From Streptococcus infantis ATCC 700779 (GTDB taxonomy: Bacteria > Bacillota > Bacilli > Lactobacillales > Streptococcaceae): a DNA stretch of 64,000 nt. Shown here piece after piece: positions 24,527 to 33,518 of the stretch; position 1 is the stretch's first letter; every line of letters starts with the position of its first letter. The translations under genes were made by a program, and so were the position numbers. The notes beneath the pieces were generated by a model that was not told where the DNA came from, searched no databases, and saw nothing but the letters and a program-made list of their open reading frames with translations. Where the stretch lies: assembly GCF_000187465.1 (NCBI RefSeq), contig NZ_GL732439.1:1543938-1607937 (forward strand), in the 5' to 3' direction.

Positions 24527-25948
24527 ATGGACAAATTATTTAAACTAAAAGAGCACGGGACAGATGTCCGTACAGAGGTGCTTGCTGGTTTAACAACTTT
24601 CTTTGCAATGAGTTATATTCTCTTTGTAAACCCTCAAATGCTTTCGCAAACAGGAATGCCTGTTCAGGGTGTATTCTTGGCAACAATCATCGGTTCTGTA
24701 GTAGGAACTTTGATGATGGCTTTCTATGCTAACTTGCCATACGCACAAGCTCCAGGTATGGGACTTAATGCTTTCTTTACATTTACGGTTGTATTCGGAA
24801 TGGGCTATACTTGGAAAGAAGCTCTTGGGATGGTCTTCATCTGTGGGATCATTTCTCTGATTATCACATTAACCAATGTTCGTAAAATGATCATTGAGTC
24901 TATTCCTACAACTCTTCGTTCAGCAATTTCAGCTGGTATTGGTGTTTTCCTTGCCTATGTTGGTATTAAGAATGCTGGTCTCCTGAAATTCTCAATTGAC
25001 CCAGGGACTTATACTGTAGCAGGTGAAGGAGCGGATAAGGCTCAAGCAGCGATTACTGCAAATGCAGCAGCTGTTCCAGGATTGGTAGATTTCAATACTC
25101 CAGCAGTATTGGTAGCTATTGCAGGTCTTGCCATTACAATCTTCTTTGTTGTCAAAGGTATTAAAGGTGGGATCATTCTTTCTATTTTGACAACTACAGT
25201 CCTTGCGATTGCGGTTGGTCTTGTTAATTTGTCAGGAATCGATTTTGCTAGCAACAATCTTTCAGCAGCAGTTAACGACCTAGGAACTTTATTTGGTGCA
25301 GCCCTTGGTTCAGAAGGTTTGGGTTCTCTGATTTCAAATACTTCACGTTTACCTGAAACCTTGATGGCCATTCTTGCCTTCTCATTGACTGATATTTTTG
25401 ATACAATTGGTACTCTTATCGGTACAGGTGAAAAAGTTGGGATCATCGCATCAAGCGGTGAAAACAATGAGTCAGCTAAATTGGATAAGGCTCTATATTC
25501 TGACTTGGTGGCGACATCAGTTGGTGCCATTGCAGGTACTTCAAACGTTACAACTTATATTGAGTCAGCAGCAGGGATCGGTGCTGGTGGACGTACTGGA
25601 TTGACAGCCTTAGTTGTTGCTATCTGTTTTGCTCTATCAAGCTTCTTTAGCCCACTTCTAGCTATTGTACCTTCAGCTGCGACAGCACCAATTTTGATTA
25701 TCGTCGGAATTATGATGCTCTCTAACTTGAAAAACATTCCTTGGGATGATATGTCAGAAGCTATTCCAGCCTTCTTCACATCTATCTTTATGGGATTCAG
25801 TTACTCCATTACACAAGGGATTGCCGTTGGTTTCCTAACTTACACTTTAGCGAAGATTGTTAAAGGTCAAGTTAAGGAAGTGCATGTCATGATTTGGATT
25901 TTAGACGCTCTGTTCATCTTGAACTACATTAGCATGGCTCTAAACTAA
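24527..25948 (+). CDS. NCS2 family guanine/hypoxanthine permease (PbuG/PbuO type)
   Basis: A 473-residue membrane protein of the AzgA-like branch of NCS2 permeases, about 12-14 helices. Family blocks seen: FKLKEHGTDVRTEVLAGLTTFFAMSYI at the N-terminus (broken into motif DVRTEVLAGLTTF), QAPGMGLNAFF, and SLTDIFDTIGTLIG. This branch takes up guanine, hypoxanthine or adenine with protons. Start at 24527 follows AAAGGAGA. Single gene with promoter and terminator. Confidence 0.92.
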   Translation: MDKLFKLKEHGTDVRTEVLAGLTTFFAMSYILFVNPQMLSQTGMPVQGVFLATIIGSVVGTLMMAFYANLPYAQAPGMGLNAFFTFTVVFGMGYTWKEALGMVFICGIISLIITLTNVRKMIIESIPTTLRSAISAGIGVFLAYVGIKNAGLLKFSIDPGTYTVAGEGADKAQAAITANAAAVPGLVDFNTPAVLVAIAGLAITIFFVVKGIKGGIILSILTTTVLAIAVGLVNLSGIDFASNNLSAAVNDLGTLFGAALGSEGLGSLISNTSRLPETLMAILAFSLTDIFDTIGTLIGTGEKVGIIASSGENNESAKLDKALYSDLVATSVGAIAGTSNVTTYIESAAGIGAGGRTGLTALVVAICFALSSFFSPLLAIVPSAATAPILIIVGIMMLSNLKNIPWDDMSEAIPAFFTSIFMGFSYSITQGIAVGFLTYTLAKIVKGQVKEVHVMIWILDALFILNYISMALN

Positions 25949-25961
25949 AGACAAAAACTTT

Positions 25962-25992
25962 AAAAAAGAAGGAGGAAACTCCTCTTTTTTTA
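25962..25992 (+). terminator. Terminator after the purine permease
   Basis: AGGAG (25970-25974) with CTCCT (25979-25983), flanked by A and T runs. Confidence 0.65.
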
Positions 25993-26022
25993 TTACTAGA
26001 AATGTCGCAAAAGAAAACTTTT

Positions 26023-26031
26023 TGGTATAAT
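26023..26031 (+). promoter_or_regulatory. Extended -10 promoter directly before tsaE (leaderless arrangement)
   Basis: TGGTATAAT ends six bases before the ATG at 26038, so the transcript would begin at or next to the start codon. Confidence 0.65.
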
Positions 26032-26037
26032 AATAAC

Positions 26038-26481
26038 ATGCACACAAAAAATGAAGATGAACTAATCGCTCTTGGACAAGAGTTGGGTAGTCTACTTGAA
26101 AAAAATGATGTATTGATTTTAACTGGTGAATTAGGTGCTGGAAAAACCACATTAACAAAAGGTCTAGCTAAAGGACTAGGGATTCATCAAATGATCAAAA
26201 GTCCTACTTATACCATTGTTCGAGAATATGAAGGACGCCTACCCTTATATCACTTGGATGTTTACCGCATCGAAGGGGATGCAGATTCAATCGACCTTGA
26301 TGAATTTCTTTTTGGTTCAGGTGTGACGGTTATTGAGTGGGGACACCTATTAGGCGAGGCTCTCCCATCAGACTATCTGGAATTAGAAATTCTTAAAGAT
26401 GGTGAGGGGCGCGAGGTTGTTTTTCATGCTCATGGTCAACGAGCGACAGAACTTTTGAAGAGGCTGACGAATGGAGTATGA
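26038..26481 (+). CDS. tsaE: tRNA threonylcarbamoyladenosine biosynthesis ATPase TsaE
   Basis: A 147-residue ATPase that works with TsaB/TsaD in forming t6A37 of ANN-decoding tRNAs. Walker A is GELGAGKT (residues 30-37); later SPTYTIVREYEG, YHLDVYR and VTVIEWG are TsaE hallmarks. The start at 26038 (MHTKNEDEL) matches family N-termini as I recall them; an in-frame ATG at 26002 lies upstream of the promoter and is rejected. No Shine-Dalgarno is present, fitting a leaderless mRNA. It overlaps the GNAT gene by 11 bp. Confidence 0.92.
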   Translation: MHTKNEDELIALGQELGSLLEKNDVLILTGELGAGKTTLTKGLAKGLGIHQMIKSPTYTIVREYEGRLPLYHLDVYRIEGDADSIDLDEFLFGSGVTVIEWGHLLGEALPSDYLELEILKDGEGREVVFHAHGQRATELLKRLTNGV

Positions 26482-26992
26482 TTTATTAATTCGTGAAGCA
26501 GAAGTTGAGGATGCTATAGAACTTATTGCACTTTTGGATCAGATTGGTCATGAATCTGATTTTACCAGTCTGGATGAAAATGGAATTGCAATGAGTGAAT
26601 CTGAGATGCAGCGTTTTATTAACAAGCAGGCACAGTCGGATAATCAGATTACTTTACTAGCTTATTTGAATGAAGAATTGGCAGGAGTGATCAATATAAC
26701 GGCTGATCAACGTCCGCGAGTTCGGCATATTGGGGATATCTTTTTGGGTATCAAAAAAGCCTATTGGGGAAATGGTCTCGGTAGTATCTTGATGGAAGAA
26801 GCTATTGAGTGGGCCCAATCGAGCGGAAGTATTCGACGCTTACAATTGACAGTTCAAAAACGAAATCTGGCAGCTGTTCATCTATATAAAAAGCTGGGCT
26901 TCATCATTGAAGGCCAGCAGGAACGCGGCGCTTGTATAGAAGGAGGAGAGTTTCTTGATGTTTACCTGATGGGTCGACTGATAGACAAATAA
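26471..26992 (+). CDS. GNAT family N-acetyltransferase
   Basis: A 173-residue acetyltransferase. The acetyl-CoA loop is visible as IKKAYWGNGLGSILMEEAI (motif A), followed by RRLQLTVQKRNLAAVHLYKKLGF (motif B). The substrate is unknown. Start at 26471 inside the end of tsaE (11-bp overlap) indicates coupling; the LCP gene begins four bases after the stop. I recall the tsaE-GNAT-lytR order in pneumococcus. Confidence 0.88.
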   Translation: MEYDLLIREAEVEDAIELIALLDQIGHESDFTSLDENGIAMSESEMQRFINKQAQSDNQITLLAYLNEELAGVINITADQRPRVRHIGDIFLGIKKAYWGNGLGSILMEEAIEWAQSSGSIRRLQLTVQKRNLAAVHLYKKLGFIIEGQQERGACIEGGEFLDVYLMGRLIDK

Positions 26993-26996
26993 ATGT

Positions 26997-28046
26997 ATGG
27001 CAAAAAAAATAATCGGAATGTTTTTAGGCTTTGTTCTTGTGACAGTGCTTGGTGTGGGAGCTTATGCCTATACTATCTACCAACAAAGTACACAAACTTT
27101 AGCCAAAACTTATAAACAAATCGGAGAAGAAACCAAGGTTATCGAGGCAACTGAACCATTGACAATCCTTCTTATGGGGGTAGATACGGGGAATGTTGAA
27201 CGTACAGACCCATGGGCAGGAAATAGTGATTCAATGATCTTGGTAACAGTGAATCCGAAAACCAAGAAAGTCGTTATGATGAGTTTGGAACGTGATATTC
27301 TGACACAAATCCAACAACCAGATGGTAGTGTTAGAGAAGCTAAACTCAACGCTGCCTATGCTGATGGTGGAGCAGAGCTTGCCATTTCGACCATTCAAAA
27401 AATGATGAATATCCATATCGACCGCTATGTGATGGTCAATATGCACGGTCTTCAAAGAATGGTTGATGCTGTCGGAGGTATCACAGTAAACAACACTCTA
27501 GGTTTCCCAATCTCTATCCAAGACCAGGAACCATTTAACACGATTTCTATCGGTGTTGGAGAACAAACCCTAAATGGTGACGAGGCGCTAGTATATTCAC
27601 GCATGCGCTATCAGGATCCAGAGGGAGACTACGGTCGTCAGAAACGTCAGCGCGAAGTCATCCAAAAGATTGTTGAAAAAATTCTTAGTTTGAATAGTGT
27701 CAGCCACTATCAAGAAATTTTGAAGGCTCTTAGCGATAACATGCAGACAAATATCGAGATTACGACAACAACTATTCCTCAGTTGATGGGCTACCAAGAT
27801 TCCTTTAAGAATATTGAGTCTCAGCAATTGCGTGGAGAGGATGCAATGATTGATGGGACATCTTACCAAATCGTGACATCTGAGCATATGTTAGAGATGC
27901 AAAATCTCTTACGCCGTTCATTGGATAAGCCAGAAGTTACCGAATTGGAGACAAATGTAGTCTTGTATGAAAATATTTATGGGCGTTTACCACAAACAAC
28001 TGGTTCTGTCGCAGATCAAGAACAACAAGGCCAACAAGAACAATAA
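26997..28046 (+). CDS. lytR: LytR-CpsA-Psr family cell wall polymer ligase
   Basis: A 349-residue LCP protein with an N-terminal membrane anchor (residues ~5-26) and an extracellular LCP domain (~55-250), with LLMGVDTG, NSDSMILVTVNP and the Arg-rich YSRMRYQDPEGDYGRQKRQREV motif that binds the polyprenyl phosphate. LCP enzymes move teichoic acids or capsule from lipid carriers to peptidoglycan. The C-terminus is Gln-rich (DQEQQGQQEQ). No strong ribosome site; translation is probably coupled to the gene before. Which streptococcal paralogue (LytR, Psr) is from context. Confidence 0.88.
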   Translation: MAKKIIGMFLGFVLVTVLGVGAYAYTIYQQSTQTLAKTYKQIGEETKVIEATEPLTILLMGVDTGNVERTDPWAGNSDSMILVTVNPKTKKVVMMSLERDILTQIQQPDGSVREAKLNAAYADGGAELAISTIQKMMNIHIDRYVMVNMHGLQRMVDAVGGITVNNTLGFPISIQDQEPFNTISIGVGEQTLNGDEALVYSRMRYQDPEGDYGRQKRQREVIQKIVEKILSLNSVSHYQEILKALSDNMQTNIEITTTTIPQLMGYQDSFKNIESQQLRGEDAMIDGTSYQIVTSEHMLEMQNLLRRSLDKPEVTELETNVVLYENIYGRLPQTTGSVADQEQQGQQEQ

Positions 28047-28060
28047 GAAATGAAAACTAA

Positions 28061-28088
28061 AATCGTAGGAATTTTCCTGCGATTTTTT
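28061..28088 (+). terminator. Terminator between lytR and cinA
   Basis: AATCGTAGGA (28061-28070) with TCCTGCGATT (28075-28084, one G-T pair), then TTTT. Confidence 0.8.
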
Positions 28089-28096
28089 CAAAGAAA

Positions 28097-28104
28097 TCCG
28101 AATA
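28097..28104 (+). promoter_or_regulatory. Candidate competence (cin) box for SigX/ComX before cinA
   Basis: TCCGAATA matches seven of eight positions of the TACGAATA cin-box and lies just after a T tract (28083-28088), 18 bp before the cinA start. cinA-recA are known late competence genes in pneumococcus. Confidence 0.55.
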
Positions 28105-28122
28105 GATAGGTAGGAGGAAAAA

Positions 28123-29379
28123 ATGAAAGCGGAAATCATAGCTGTTGGAACAGAGATTCTAACAGGTCAAATTGTCAATACCAATGCTCAGTTTTTATCT
28201 GAAAAGTTGGCTGAAATCGGTGTTGATGTCTACTTCCAAACGGCTGTAGGAGATAATGAGGCTCGTCTGTTATCTTTGTTGGAGATTGCTAAGAATCGTA
28301 GCAATCTGCTTATCCTAACAGGAGGATTGGGACCGACAGAGGATGATTTGACCAAACAAACCTTGGCCCATTTTCTAGGGCGTGATTTAACTTTTGATGC
28401 TCAAGCGCAGGCTAAACTAGATGACTTTTTTGCTCATCGACCGGACTATGCCCGAACTCCAAATAATGAACGCCAAGCTCAAATCGTTGAGGGTTCAATC
28501 CCGCTACCTAATGAAACAGGACTAGCAGTCGGAGGCATGATTGAGGTGGCTGGCGTGGTCTATGTTGTCCTACCAGGGCCACCAAGTGAACTGAAACCTA
28601 TGGTTTTAAATGAATTGCTTCCGAGATTGACAACTGGAGCTAAGTTGTACTCACGTGTGCTACGTTTCTTTGGCATTGGTGAGAGCCAGCTAGTAACGAT
28701 TCTGTCGGATTTGATTGAAGAGCAGACAGATCCAACCTTAGCACCCTATGCAAAAATAGGAGAAGTGACTCTGCGCTTGTCTACAAAGGCTACTAGTCAA
28801 GAAGAAGCAAGAAAATCTTTGGATCGTCTTGAGGTTCAAATTCTTGCCCGCCAGACTTTTGAAGGTGTTGCTTTAAAGGATATTTGCTATGGTTATGGTG
28901 AGGAAGTGAGTCTAGCTAGTGTAGTTGTTGAGGAGTTGAAAAAGCAGCATAAAACCATAACGGCTGCGGAAAGTTTGACAGCAGGGCTTTTTCAAGCAAC
29001 TTTGGCAGACTTTTCGGGAGTGTCAGCTATCTTTAAAGGTGGTTTTGTCACTTATAGTCTAGAAGAAAAGGCTAAGATGTTAGATATTCCACAAGTAGAG
29101 TTGGAAAAACATGGAGTTGTTTCAGCCTTTACGGCGGAAAAAATGGCAGATCAGGCACGGCTTAAAACTCAATCAGACTTTGGAGTTAGCTTGACAGGAG
29201 TGGCTGGTCCGGATAGTCTAGAAGGGCATCCTGCTGGTACAGTTTTTATCGGTTTGTCTCAAGTATCCGGCACAGAAGTTGTTCAGGTCAATATAGCTGG
29301 AAGAAGTCGAGCAGACGTTCGTAAAATTGCAGTCATGCATGCTTTTAACTTAGTTCGCAAAGCTTTATTAAGTGACTGA
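28123..29379 (+). CDS. cinA: Competence-induced protein CinA (with PncC-type nicotinamide-nucleotide amidase domain)
   Basis: A 418-residue two-domain protein. The N-terminal MoCF-like/COG1058 domain (residues ~1-170, [33 protein letters not shown]) precedes a C-terminal amidase domain (~255-418, [26 protein letters not shown]). CinA bridges to RecA during transformation in streptococci, and the amidase half deamidates NMN in other bacteria. Start at 28123 follows TAGGAGGAAA. recA follows after 54 bp. Confidence 0.95.
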   Translation: MKAEIIAVGTEILTGQIVNTNAQFLSEKLAEIGVDVYFQTAVGDNEARLLSLLEIAKNRSNLLILTGGLGPTEDDLTKQTLAHFLGRDLTFDAQAQAKLDDFFAHRPDYARTPNNERQAQIVEGSIPLPNETGLAVGGMIEVAGVVYVVLPGPPSELKPMVLNELLPRLTTGAKLYSRVLRFFGIGESQLVTILSDLIEEQTDPTLAPYAKIGEVTLRLSTKATSQEEARKSLDRLEVQILARQTFEGVALKDICYGYGEEVSLASVVVEELKKQHKTITAAESLTAGLFQATLADFSGVSAIFKGGFVTYSLEEKAKMLDIPQVELEKHGVVSAFTAEKMADQARLKTQSDFGVSLTGVAGPDSLEGHPAGTVFIGLSQVSGTEVVQVNIAGRSRADVRKIAVMHAFNLVRKALLSD

Positions 29380-29383
29380 CTTT

Positions 29384-29392
29384 TGATATAAT
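29384..29392 (+). promoter_or_regulatory. Extended -10 promoter of recA
   Basis: TGATATAAT, 41 bp before recA, giving a basal promoter independent of the candidate competence promoter of cinA. Confidence 0.65.
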
Positions 29393-29433
29393 AGAAGAAG
29401 GTTCTTAGAATCATTAAAATATAGGAGAACAAA

Positions 29434-30582
29434 ATGGCGAAAAAACCAACAAAAAAATTAGATGAAATTGGGAAAAAATTTGGAGCTGATCGTGAAAAAG
29501 CTTTGAATGATGCCCTTAAATTGATTGAAAAAGACTTCGGTAAGGGCTCAATCATGCGCTTGGGTGAGCGTGCAGAGCAAAAAGTGCAAGTGATGAGTTC
29601 AGGCTCTTTGGCACTTGATATTGCACTCGGTTCAGGTGGTTATCCAAAGGGGCGTATCATCGAAATCTACGGTCCAGAGTCGTCAGGTAAGACAACAGTT
29701 GCCCTTCACGCTGTAGCGCAAGCACAAAAAGAAGGTGGGATCGCTGCCTTTATCGATGCAGAGCACGCCCTTGATCCAGCCTATGCAGCAGCTCTTGGGG
29801 TTAACATTGACGAATTGCTCTTGTCACAACCAGACTCAGGTGAGCAAGGTCTTGAAATTGCAGGGAAATTGATCGACTCAGGTGCGGTTGACCTTGTGGT
29901 TATTGACTCAGTTGCAGCTCTTGTACCTCGTGCGGAAATCGATGGAGATATCGGAGATAGCCACGTTGGTCTTCAAGCTCGTATGATGAGCCAAGCTATG
30001 CGTAAACTCGGTGCTTCTATCAACAAGACAAAGACAATTGCTATCTTCATCAACCAGTTGCGTGAAAAAGTAGGGGTTATGTTTGGAAATCCAGAAACAA
30101 CTCCTGGTGGACGCGCCCTTAAATTCTATGCTTCAGTCCGTTTGGATGTGCGTGGAAGTACACAAATCAAGGGAACTGGTGATCAAAAAGATACTAACGT
30201 CGGTAAAGAAACTAAGATTAAAGTTGTGAAAAACAAGGTTGCTCCACCGTTCAAAGAAGCTCTTGTTGAAATCATGTATGGTGAAGGGATTTCTAGAACT
30301 GGTGAACTCTTGAAGATTGCTAGTGATTTGGATATTATCCAAAAAGCAGGTGCTTGGTACTCATACAAGGGTGAAAAAATCGGACAAGGTTCTGAAAATG
30401 CGAAGAAATACTTGGCAGATCACCCAGAAATCTTTGATGAAATCGACCACCAAGTTCGTGTTCAATATGGTTTAATTGAAGAGGAAGAAGGCTCTAAAGC
30501 AAGTGCAGCAGCTGATGCAGATTCTAACCAAGAAGTAACACTTGATTTGGGCGACGCTCTTGAAATCGAAATTGAAGAATAA
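29434..30582 (+). CDS. recA: Recombinase RecA
   Basis: A 382-residue RecA, the strand-exchange ATPase of homologous recombination and transformation. Walker A is GPESSGKT (residues 80-87); Walker [11 protein letters not shown]; the DNA-binding loops include [16 protein letters not shown] and [16 protein letters not shown]. The acidic C-tail ([13 protein letters not shown]) is typical. It follows cinA. The gene after it is a convergent GNAT instead of the dinF-lytA arrangement I recall from pneumococcus. Confidence 0.98.
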   Translation: MAKKPTKKLDEIGKKFGADREKALNDALKLIEKDFGKGSIMRLGERAEQKVQVMSSGSLALDIALGSGGYPKGRIIEIYGPESSGKTTVALHAVAQAQKEGGIAAFIDAEHALDPAYAAALGVNIDELLLSQPDSGEQGLEIAGKLIDSGAVDLVVIDSVAALVPRAEIDGDIGDSHVGLQARMMSQAMRKLGASINKTKTIAIFINQLREKVGVMFGNPETTPGGRALKFYASVRLDVRGSTQIKGTGDQKDTNVGKETKIKVVKNKVAPPFKEALVEIMYGEGISRTGELLKIASDLDIIQKAGAWYSYKGEKIGQGSENAKKYLADHPEIFDEIDHQVRVQYGLIEEEEGSKASAAADADSNQEVTLDLGDALEIEIEE

Positions 30583-30586
30583 AAAG

Positions 30587-30615
30587 AAAAGTAGCAGTAA
30601 AACTGCTACTTTTTG
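30587..30615. terminator. Bidirectional terminator between recA and the convergent GNAT gene
   Basis: AAAAGTAGCAGT (30587-30598) with ACTGCTACTTTT (30602-30613) and T runs on both strands. Confidence 0.8.
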
Positions 30616-30626
30616 TTTCATGATGA

Positions 30627-31181
30627 CTAGTGGTCACTAAAGCGTCGGTATTCGATACGAAAGTCGAAGTAGTTCTCTTCTTGCAATTTTTGAAAGATGT
30701 TCCGATAGGCCTCTTCATCAAAGTGGTCGCCACGATAGAGAATTTCGAAACTCATTCCCTCGTATTCCAAGAAGGCGTTGGCAGTTTTAAAGCCATTTTG
30801 TAAGTAAAAGTCCATGCGGGATTTTCTTTGTTCGAGATTGTCACAGTCTTCGTCTAATCGCTCCACTTCAAGAATCATCGTACGCTGGTAAAAATCAATG
30901 AGTTTTTCAATGATTTCTCTCCCGTACCCATGACTGCGGAGATGGGGCATAATGGCAAAGAAGCTAATGTAGAAAGCTTTTTGATTAGAAATGGCAAAAG
31001 CGAAGCCGACAAATTCTTCTTCGTTATAAAAGGCGAAAAAGTGGGCGTCATCTCTATCCTGGTAACTTAAAAATTCCTCCAAAGAGACACGTTCTTCTTC
31101 AGGGAAGGCCTCCTTGTTTAATTGTTCCACTTTCTCAAGGTCTGGGAATACATCTGTAATTAACTGACTTGTTAAGCTCAT
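30627..31181 (-). CDS. GNAT family N-acetyltransferase
   Basis: A 184-residue acetyltransferase. Motif A reads FFAIMPHLRSHGYGREIIEKL, with the acetyl-CoA-binding loop RSHGYG, and a late MDFYLQNGFKT. Residues 24-60 are acidic (FPEEERVSLEEFLSYQDRDD). The substrate is unknown. The start at 31181 follows AAGGAGGG. It lies convergent to recA and divergent to the MATE gene, so it is its own unit in a place where I would expect recA-dinF continuity. Confidence 0.85.
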   Translation of the reverse strand: MSLTSQLITDVFPDLEKVEQLNKEAFPEEERVSLEEFLSYQDRDDAHFFAFYNEEEFVGFAFAISNQKAFYISFFAIMPHLRSHGYGREIIEKLIDFYQRTMILEVERLDEDCDNLEQRKSRMDFYLQNGFKTANAFLEYEGMSFEILYRGDHFDEEAYRNIFQKLQEENYFDFRIEYRRFSDH

Positions 31182-31274
31182 ACATACCCTCCTTTTCTGT
31201 CACGATTATACCAGATTGTTTACATATAGGCAACGCTTTCTTAAGGAAACTCCCTTGTTCCTCAACTTGAAAGC

Positions 31275-31283
31275 TGATATAAT
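31275..31283 (+). promoter_or_regulatory. Extended -10 promoter directly before the MATE gene (leaderless arrangement)
   Basis: TGATATAAT ends six bases before ATG 31290. A weak TTGTTC -35 (31255-31260) has 17-bp spacing. Confidence 0.65.
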
Positions 31284-31289
31284 ACCCCT

Positions 31290-32660
31290 ATGAAGAAAAA
31301 ATCAACTGTTGATCTGATAAATGGTCCCATCCTTCCTGCTCTTATTAATTTTGCTTTTCCGATTCTTTTATCTAATATCTTTCAGCAACTTTACAATACG
31401 GCTGATATTTTGATTGTTGGGCGTTTTTTAGGACAAAATTCCTTGGCGGCAGTCGGAGCTACGACAGCTATTTTTGATTTGATTATTGGATTTGCCCTCG
31501 GAGTCGGAAATGGGATGGGAGTTGTTATTGCCCGTCTTTATGGTGCTCGTAATTTTACAAAGATTAAAGAGGCTGTTGCAGCGACTTGGATTTTAGGTGC
31601 AATCCTGAGTGGTCTTGTGATGCTGTTGGGTTTCTTCGGCCTTTATCCGCTCTTACAATATCTCGAGACACCTGCAGAAATCCTCCCCCAATCCTATGAA
31701 TACATCTCAATGATTGTTAGCTGCGTGGGAGTTAGCCTTGCCTATAATCTCTTTGCAGGATTACTACGCTCGATTGGTGATAGCCTTGCGGCGCTTGCCT
31801 TTCTTATCTTTTCAGCCATTGTTAACGTCATTTTAGATTTGTATTTTATTACACAACTGCAATTGGGGGTTCAGTCTGCAGGTCTTGCAACTATCATCTC
31901 GCAAGGTTTGTCCGCTATTCTCTGTTATTTCTATATCCGCAAGAGTGTTCCAGAGCTTCTTCCAGAGCTTAAACATTTCAGATGGAACAAGGCTCTCTAT
32001 GTCGATCTCTTGGAGCAGGGGCTAGCCATGGGGCTGATGGGTTCAATCGTCTCTGTCGGAAGTGTCATCTTACAATCCTCTGTTAATGGCTTTGGAGCAG
32101 TTATTATCAGTGCCCAAACGGCAGCACGTAGAATCATGGCCTTTGCCCTATTGCCAATGACGGCAATTTCGGCTTCTATGACGACTTTTATCTCTCAAAA
32201 CTTTGGGGCAAAACGACCAGATCGTATCGTCCAAGGTCTTCGTTTAGGGAGCTATTTGAGTATGGCTTGGGCAACCTTTGCTTGTGTGTTCCTATTTTTT
32301 GCAAGTCCTAGCCTAGTTTCTTTCTTAGCGAGTTCAACAGATGGTTACTTGATTGAAAATGGAACCTTGTACCTACGTATCAGTTCTGTTTTCTATCCAT
32401 TTTTGAGTCTTTTATTGATTTATAGAAATAGTTTGCAGGGGCTCGGTCAAAAACTCTTACCTCTCATATCTAGTTTTATCGAGTTTATCGGGAAAATTGT
32501 TTTCGTCGCTTGGATTATTCCTTGGGCAGGTTATACAGGTGTGATTCTATGTGAACCGCTACTTTGGCTTGTTATGACTGCACAGCTTTATATCTCACTC
32601 TCTCAACACCCTTGGATAAAAGAAGGCAAGAAAATCTTGGCTGTCGGCGGACGATCCTAG
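31290..32660 (+). CDS. MATE family multidrug/toxin efflux transporter
   Basis: A 456-residue membrane protein with about 12 helices in two related halves. The N-terminus shows MATE features: ALINFAFPILLSNIFQQLYNTADILIVGRFLG, given here as the motifs FPILLSNIFQQLYN and VGRFLG; the second half repeats with VILQSSVNGFG and AISASMTTFISQNFGA. MATE pumps export cationic drugs or metabolites with Na+ or H+. Its position near recA suggested DinF, but the sequence looks more like the general NorM/MepA-like branch, so no symbol is given. No ribosome site; mRNA probably leaderless. Confidence 0.88.
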   Translation: MKKKSTVDLINGPILPALINFAFPILLSNIFQQLYNTADILIVGRFLGQNSLAAVGATTAIFDLIIGFALGVGNGMGVVIARLYGARNFTKIKEAVAATWILGAILSGLVMLLGFFGLYPLLQYLETPAEILPQSYEYISMIVSCVGVSLAYNLFAGLLRSIGDSLAALAFLIFSAIVNVILDLYFITQLQLGVQSAGLATIISQGLSAILCYFYIRKSVPELLPELKHFRWNKALYVDLLEQGLAMGLMGSIVSVGSVILQSSVNGFGAVIISAQTAARRIMAFALLPMTAISASMTTFISQNFGAKRPDRIVQGLRLGSYLSMAWATFACVFLFFASPSLVSFLASSTDGYLIENGTLYLRISSVFYPFLSLLLIYRNSLQGLGQKLLPLISSFIEFIGKIVFVAWIIPWAGYTGVILCEPLLWLVMTAQLYISLSQHPWIKEGKKILAVGGRS

Positions 32661-32713
32661 CTTCATTTATAAAAGAAAAATCCATTTCCTCTAGTGAAAA
32701 TCGACTAGACTTG

Positions 32714-32722
32714 TGTTATAAT
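32714..32722 (+). promoter_or_regulatory. Extended -10 promoter of the YebC-family gene
   Basis: TGTTATAAT, 35 bp before the start at 32758. Confidence 0.6.
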
Positions 32723-32757
32723 AAGAAAGATTAAAATGTGAAAAAAGGAGATTCCTA

Positions 32758-33474
32758 ATGGGACGTAAATGGGCCAATATCGTAGCCAAGAAAACGGCTA
32801 AAGATGGAGCTAACTCTAAAGTATATGCAAAATTTGGTGTAGAAATCTATGTAGCAGCTAAAAAAGGTGATCCAGATCCAGAATCAAACTCAGCTTTGAA
32901 ATTCGTTATCGACCGTGCTAAACAAGCGCAAGTGCCAAAACACGTTATTGATAAGGCTTTGGATAAGGCTAAAGGAAATACAGACGAAACCTTTACAGAA
33001 GGACGTTACGAAGGCTTTGGGCCAAATGGTTCAATGCTCATCGTGGATACCTTGACTTCAAACGTTAACCGTACAGCTGCCAATGTCCGTGCTGCCTTTG
33101 GTAAAAATGGTGGAAACATGGGAGCTTCAGGTTCAGTATCTTACCTCTTTGACAACAAAGGTGTCATCGTATTTTCTGGTGACGACGCTGATGCTATCTT
33201 TGAACTCTTGCTTGAAGCAGATGTCGATGTAGACGATGTAGAAGCAGAAGAAGGAACAATCACTGTTTACACAGCTCCAACTGACCTTCACAAAGCTATT
33301 GTAGCTTTGCGTGAATCTGGTATCGAAGAATTCCAAGTAACAGAACTTGAGATGATTCCTCAATCAGAAGTTGAGTTGTCAGGTGAAGATTTAGAAACAT
33401 TCGAAAAACTATACAGCGTACTTGAAGACGACGAAGATGTCCAAAAGATCTACACAAACGTTGATGGATTCTAA
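32758..33474 (+). CDS. YebC/PmpR family (DUF28) protein
   Basis: A 238-residue cytosolic protein of the YebC/TACO1 family: [21 protein letters not shown] at the N-terminus (motif GRKWANI), [29 protein letters not shown] and [23 protein letters not shown]. Older annotation calls these transcriptional regulators; recent work implicates YebC proteins in translation of proline-rich stretches. Start follows AAAGGAGATTCCTA. Single gene with promoter and terminator. Confidence 0.93.
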   Translation: MGRKWANIVAKKTAKDGANSKVYAKFGVEIYVAAKKGDPDPESNSALKFVIDRAKQAQVPKHVIDKALDKAKGNTDETFTEGRYEGFGPNGSMLIVDTLTSNVNRTAANVRAAFGKNGGNMGASGSVSYLFDNKGVIVFSGDDADAIFELLLEADVDVDDVEAEEGTITVYTAPTDLHKAIVALRESGIEEFQVTELEMIPQSEVELSGEDLETFEKLYSVLEDDEDVQKIYTNVDGF

Positions 33475-33477
33475 TAG

Positions 33478-33512
33478 AAAAGCGAACAGGTTTAATAGCT
33501 GTTCGCTTTTTT
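33478..33512. terminator. Bidirectional terminator between the YebC-family gene and the DUF4190-like gene
   Basis: AAAAGCGAACAG (33478-33489) with CTGTTCGCTTTT (33499-33510), 12-bp perfect stem and T run. Confidence 0.85.
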
Positions 33513-33518
33513 GTTATG

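Noticed and set aside
31290-32660. Calling the MATE gene dinF
   Set aside because: Position near recA is suggestive, but the sequence looks like the general NorM/MepA-like branch; without a phylogeny the symbol is not justified.
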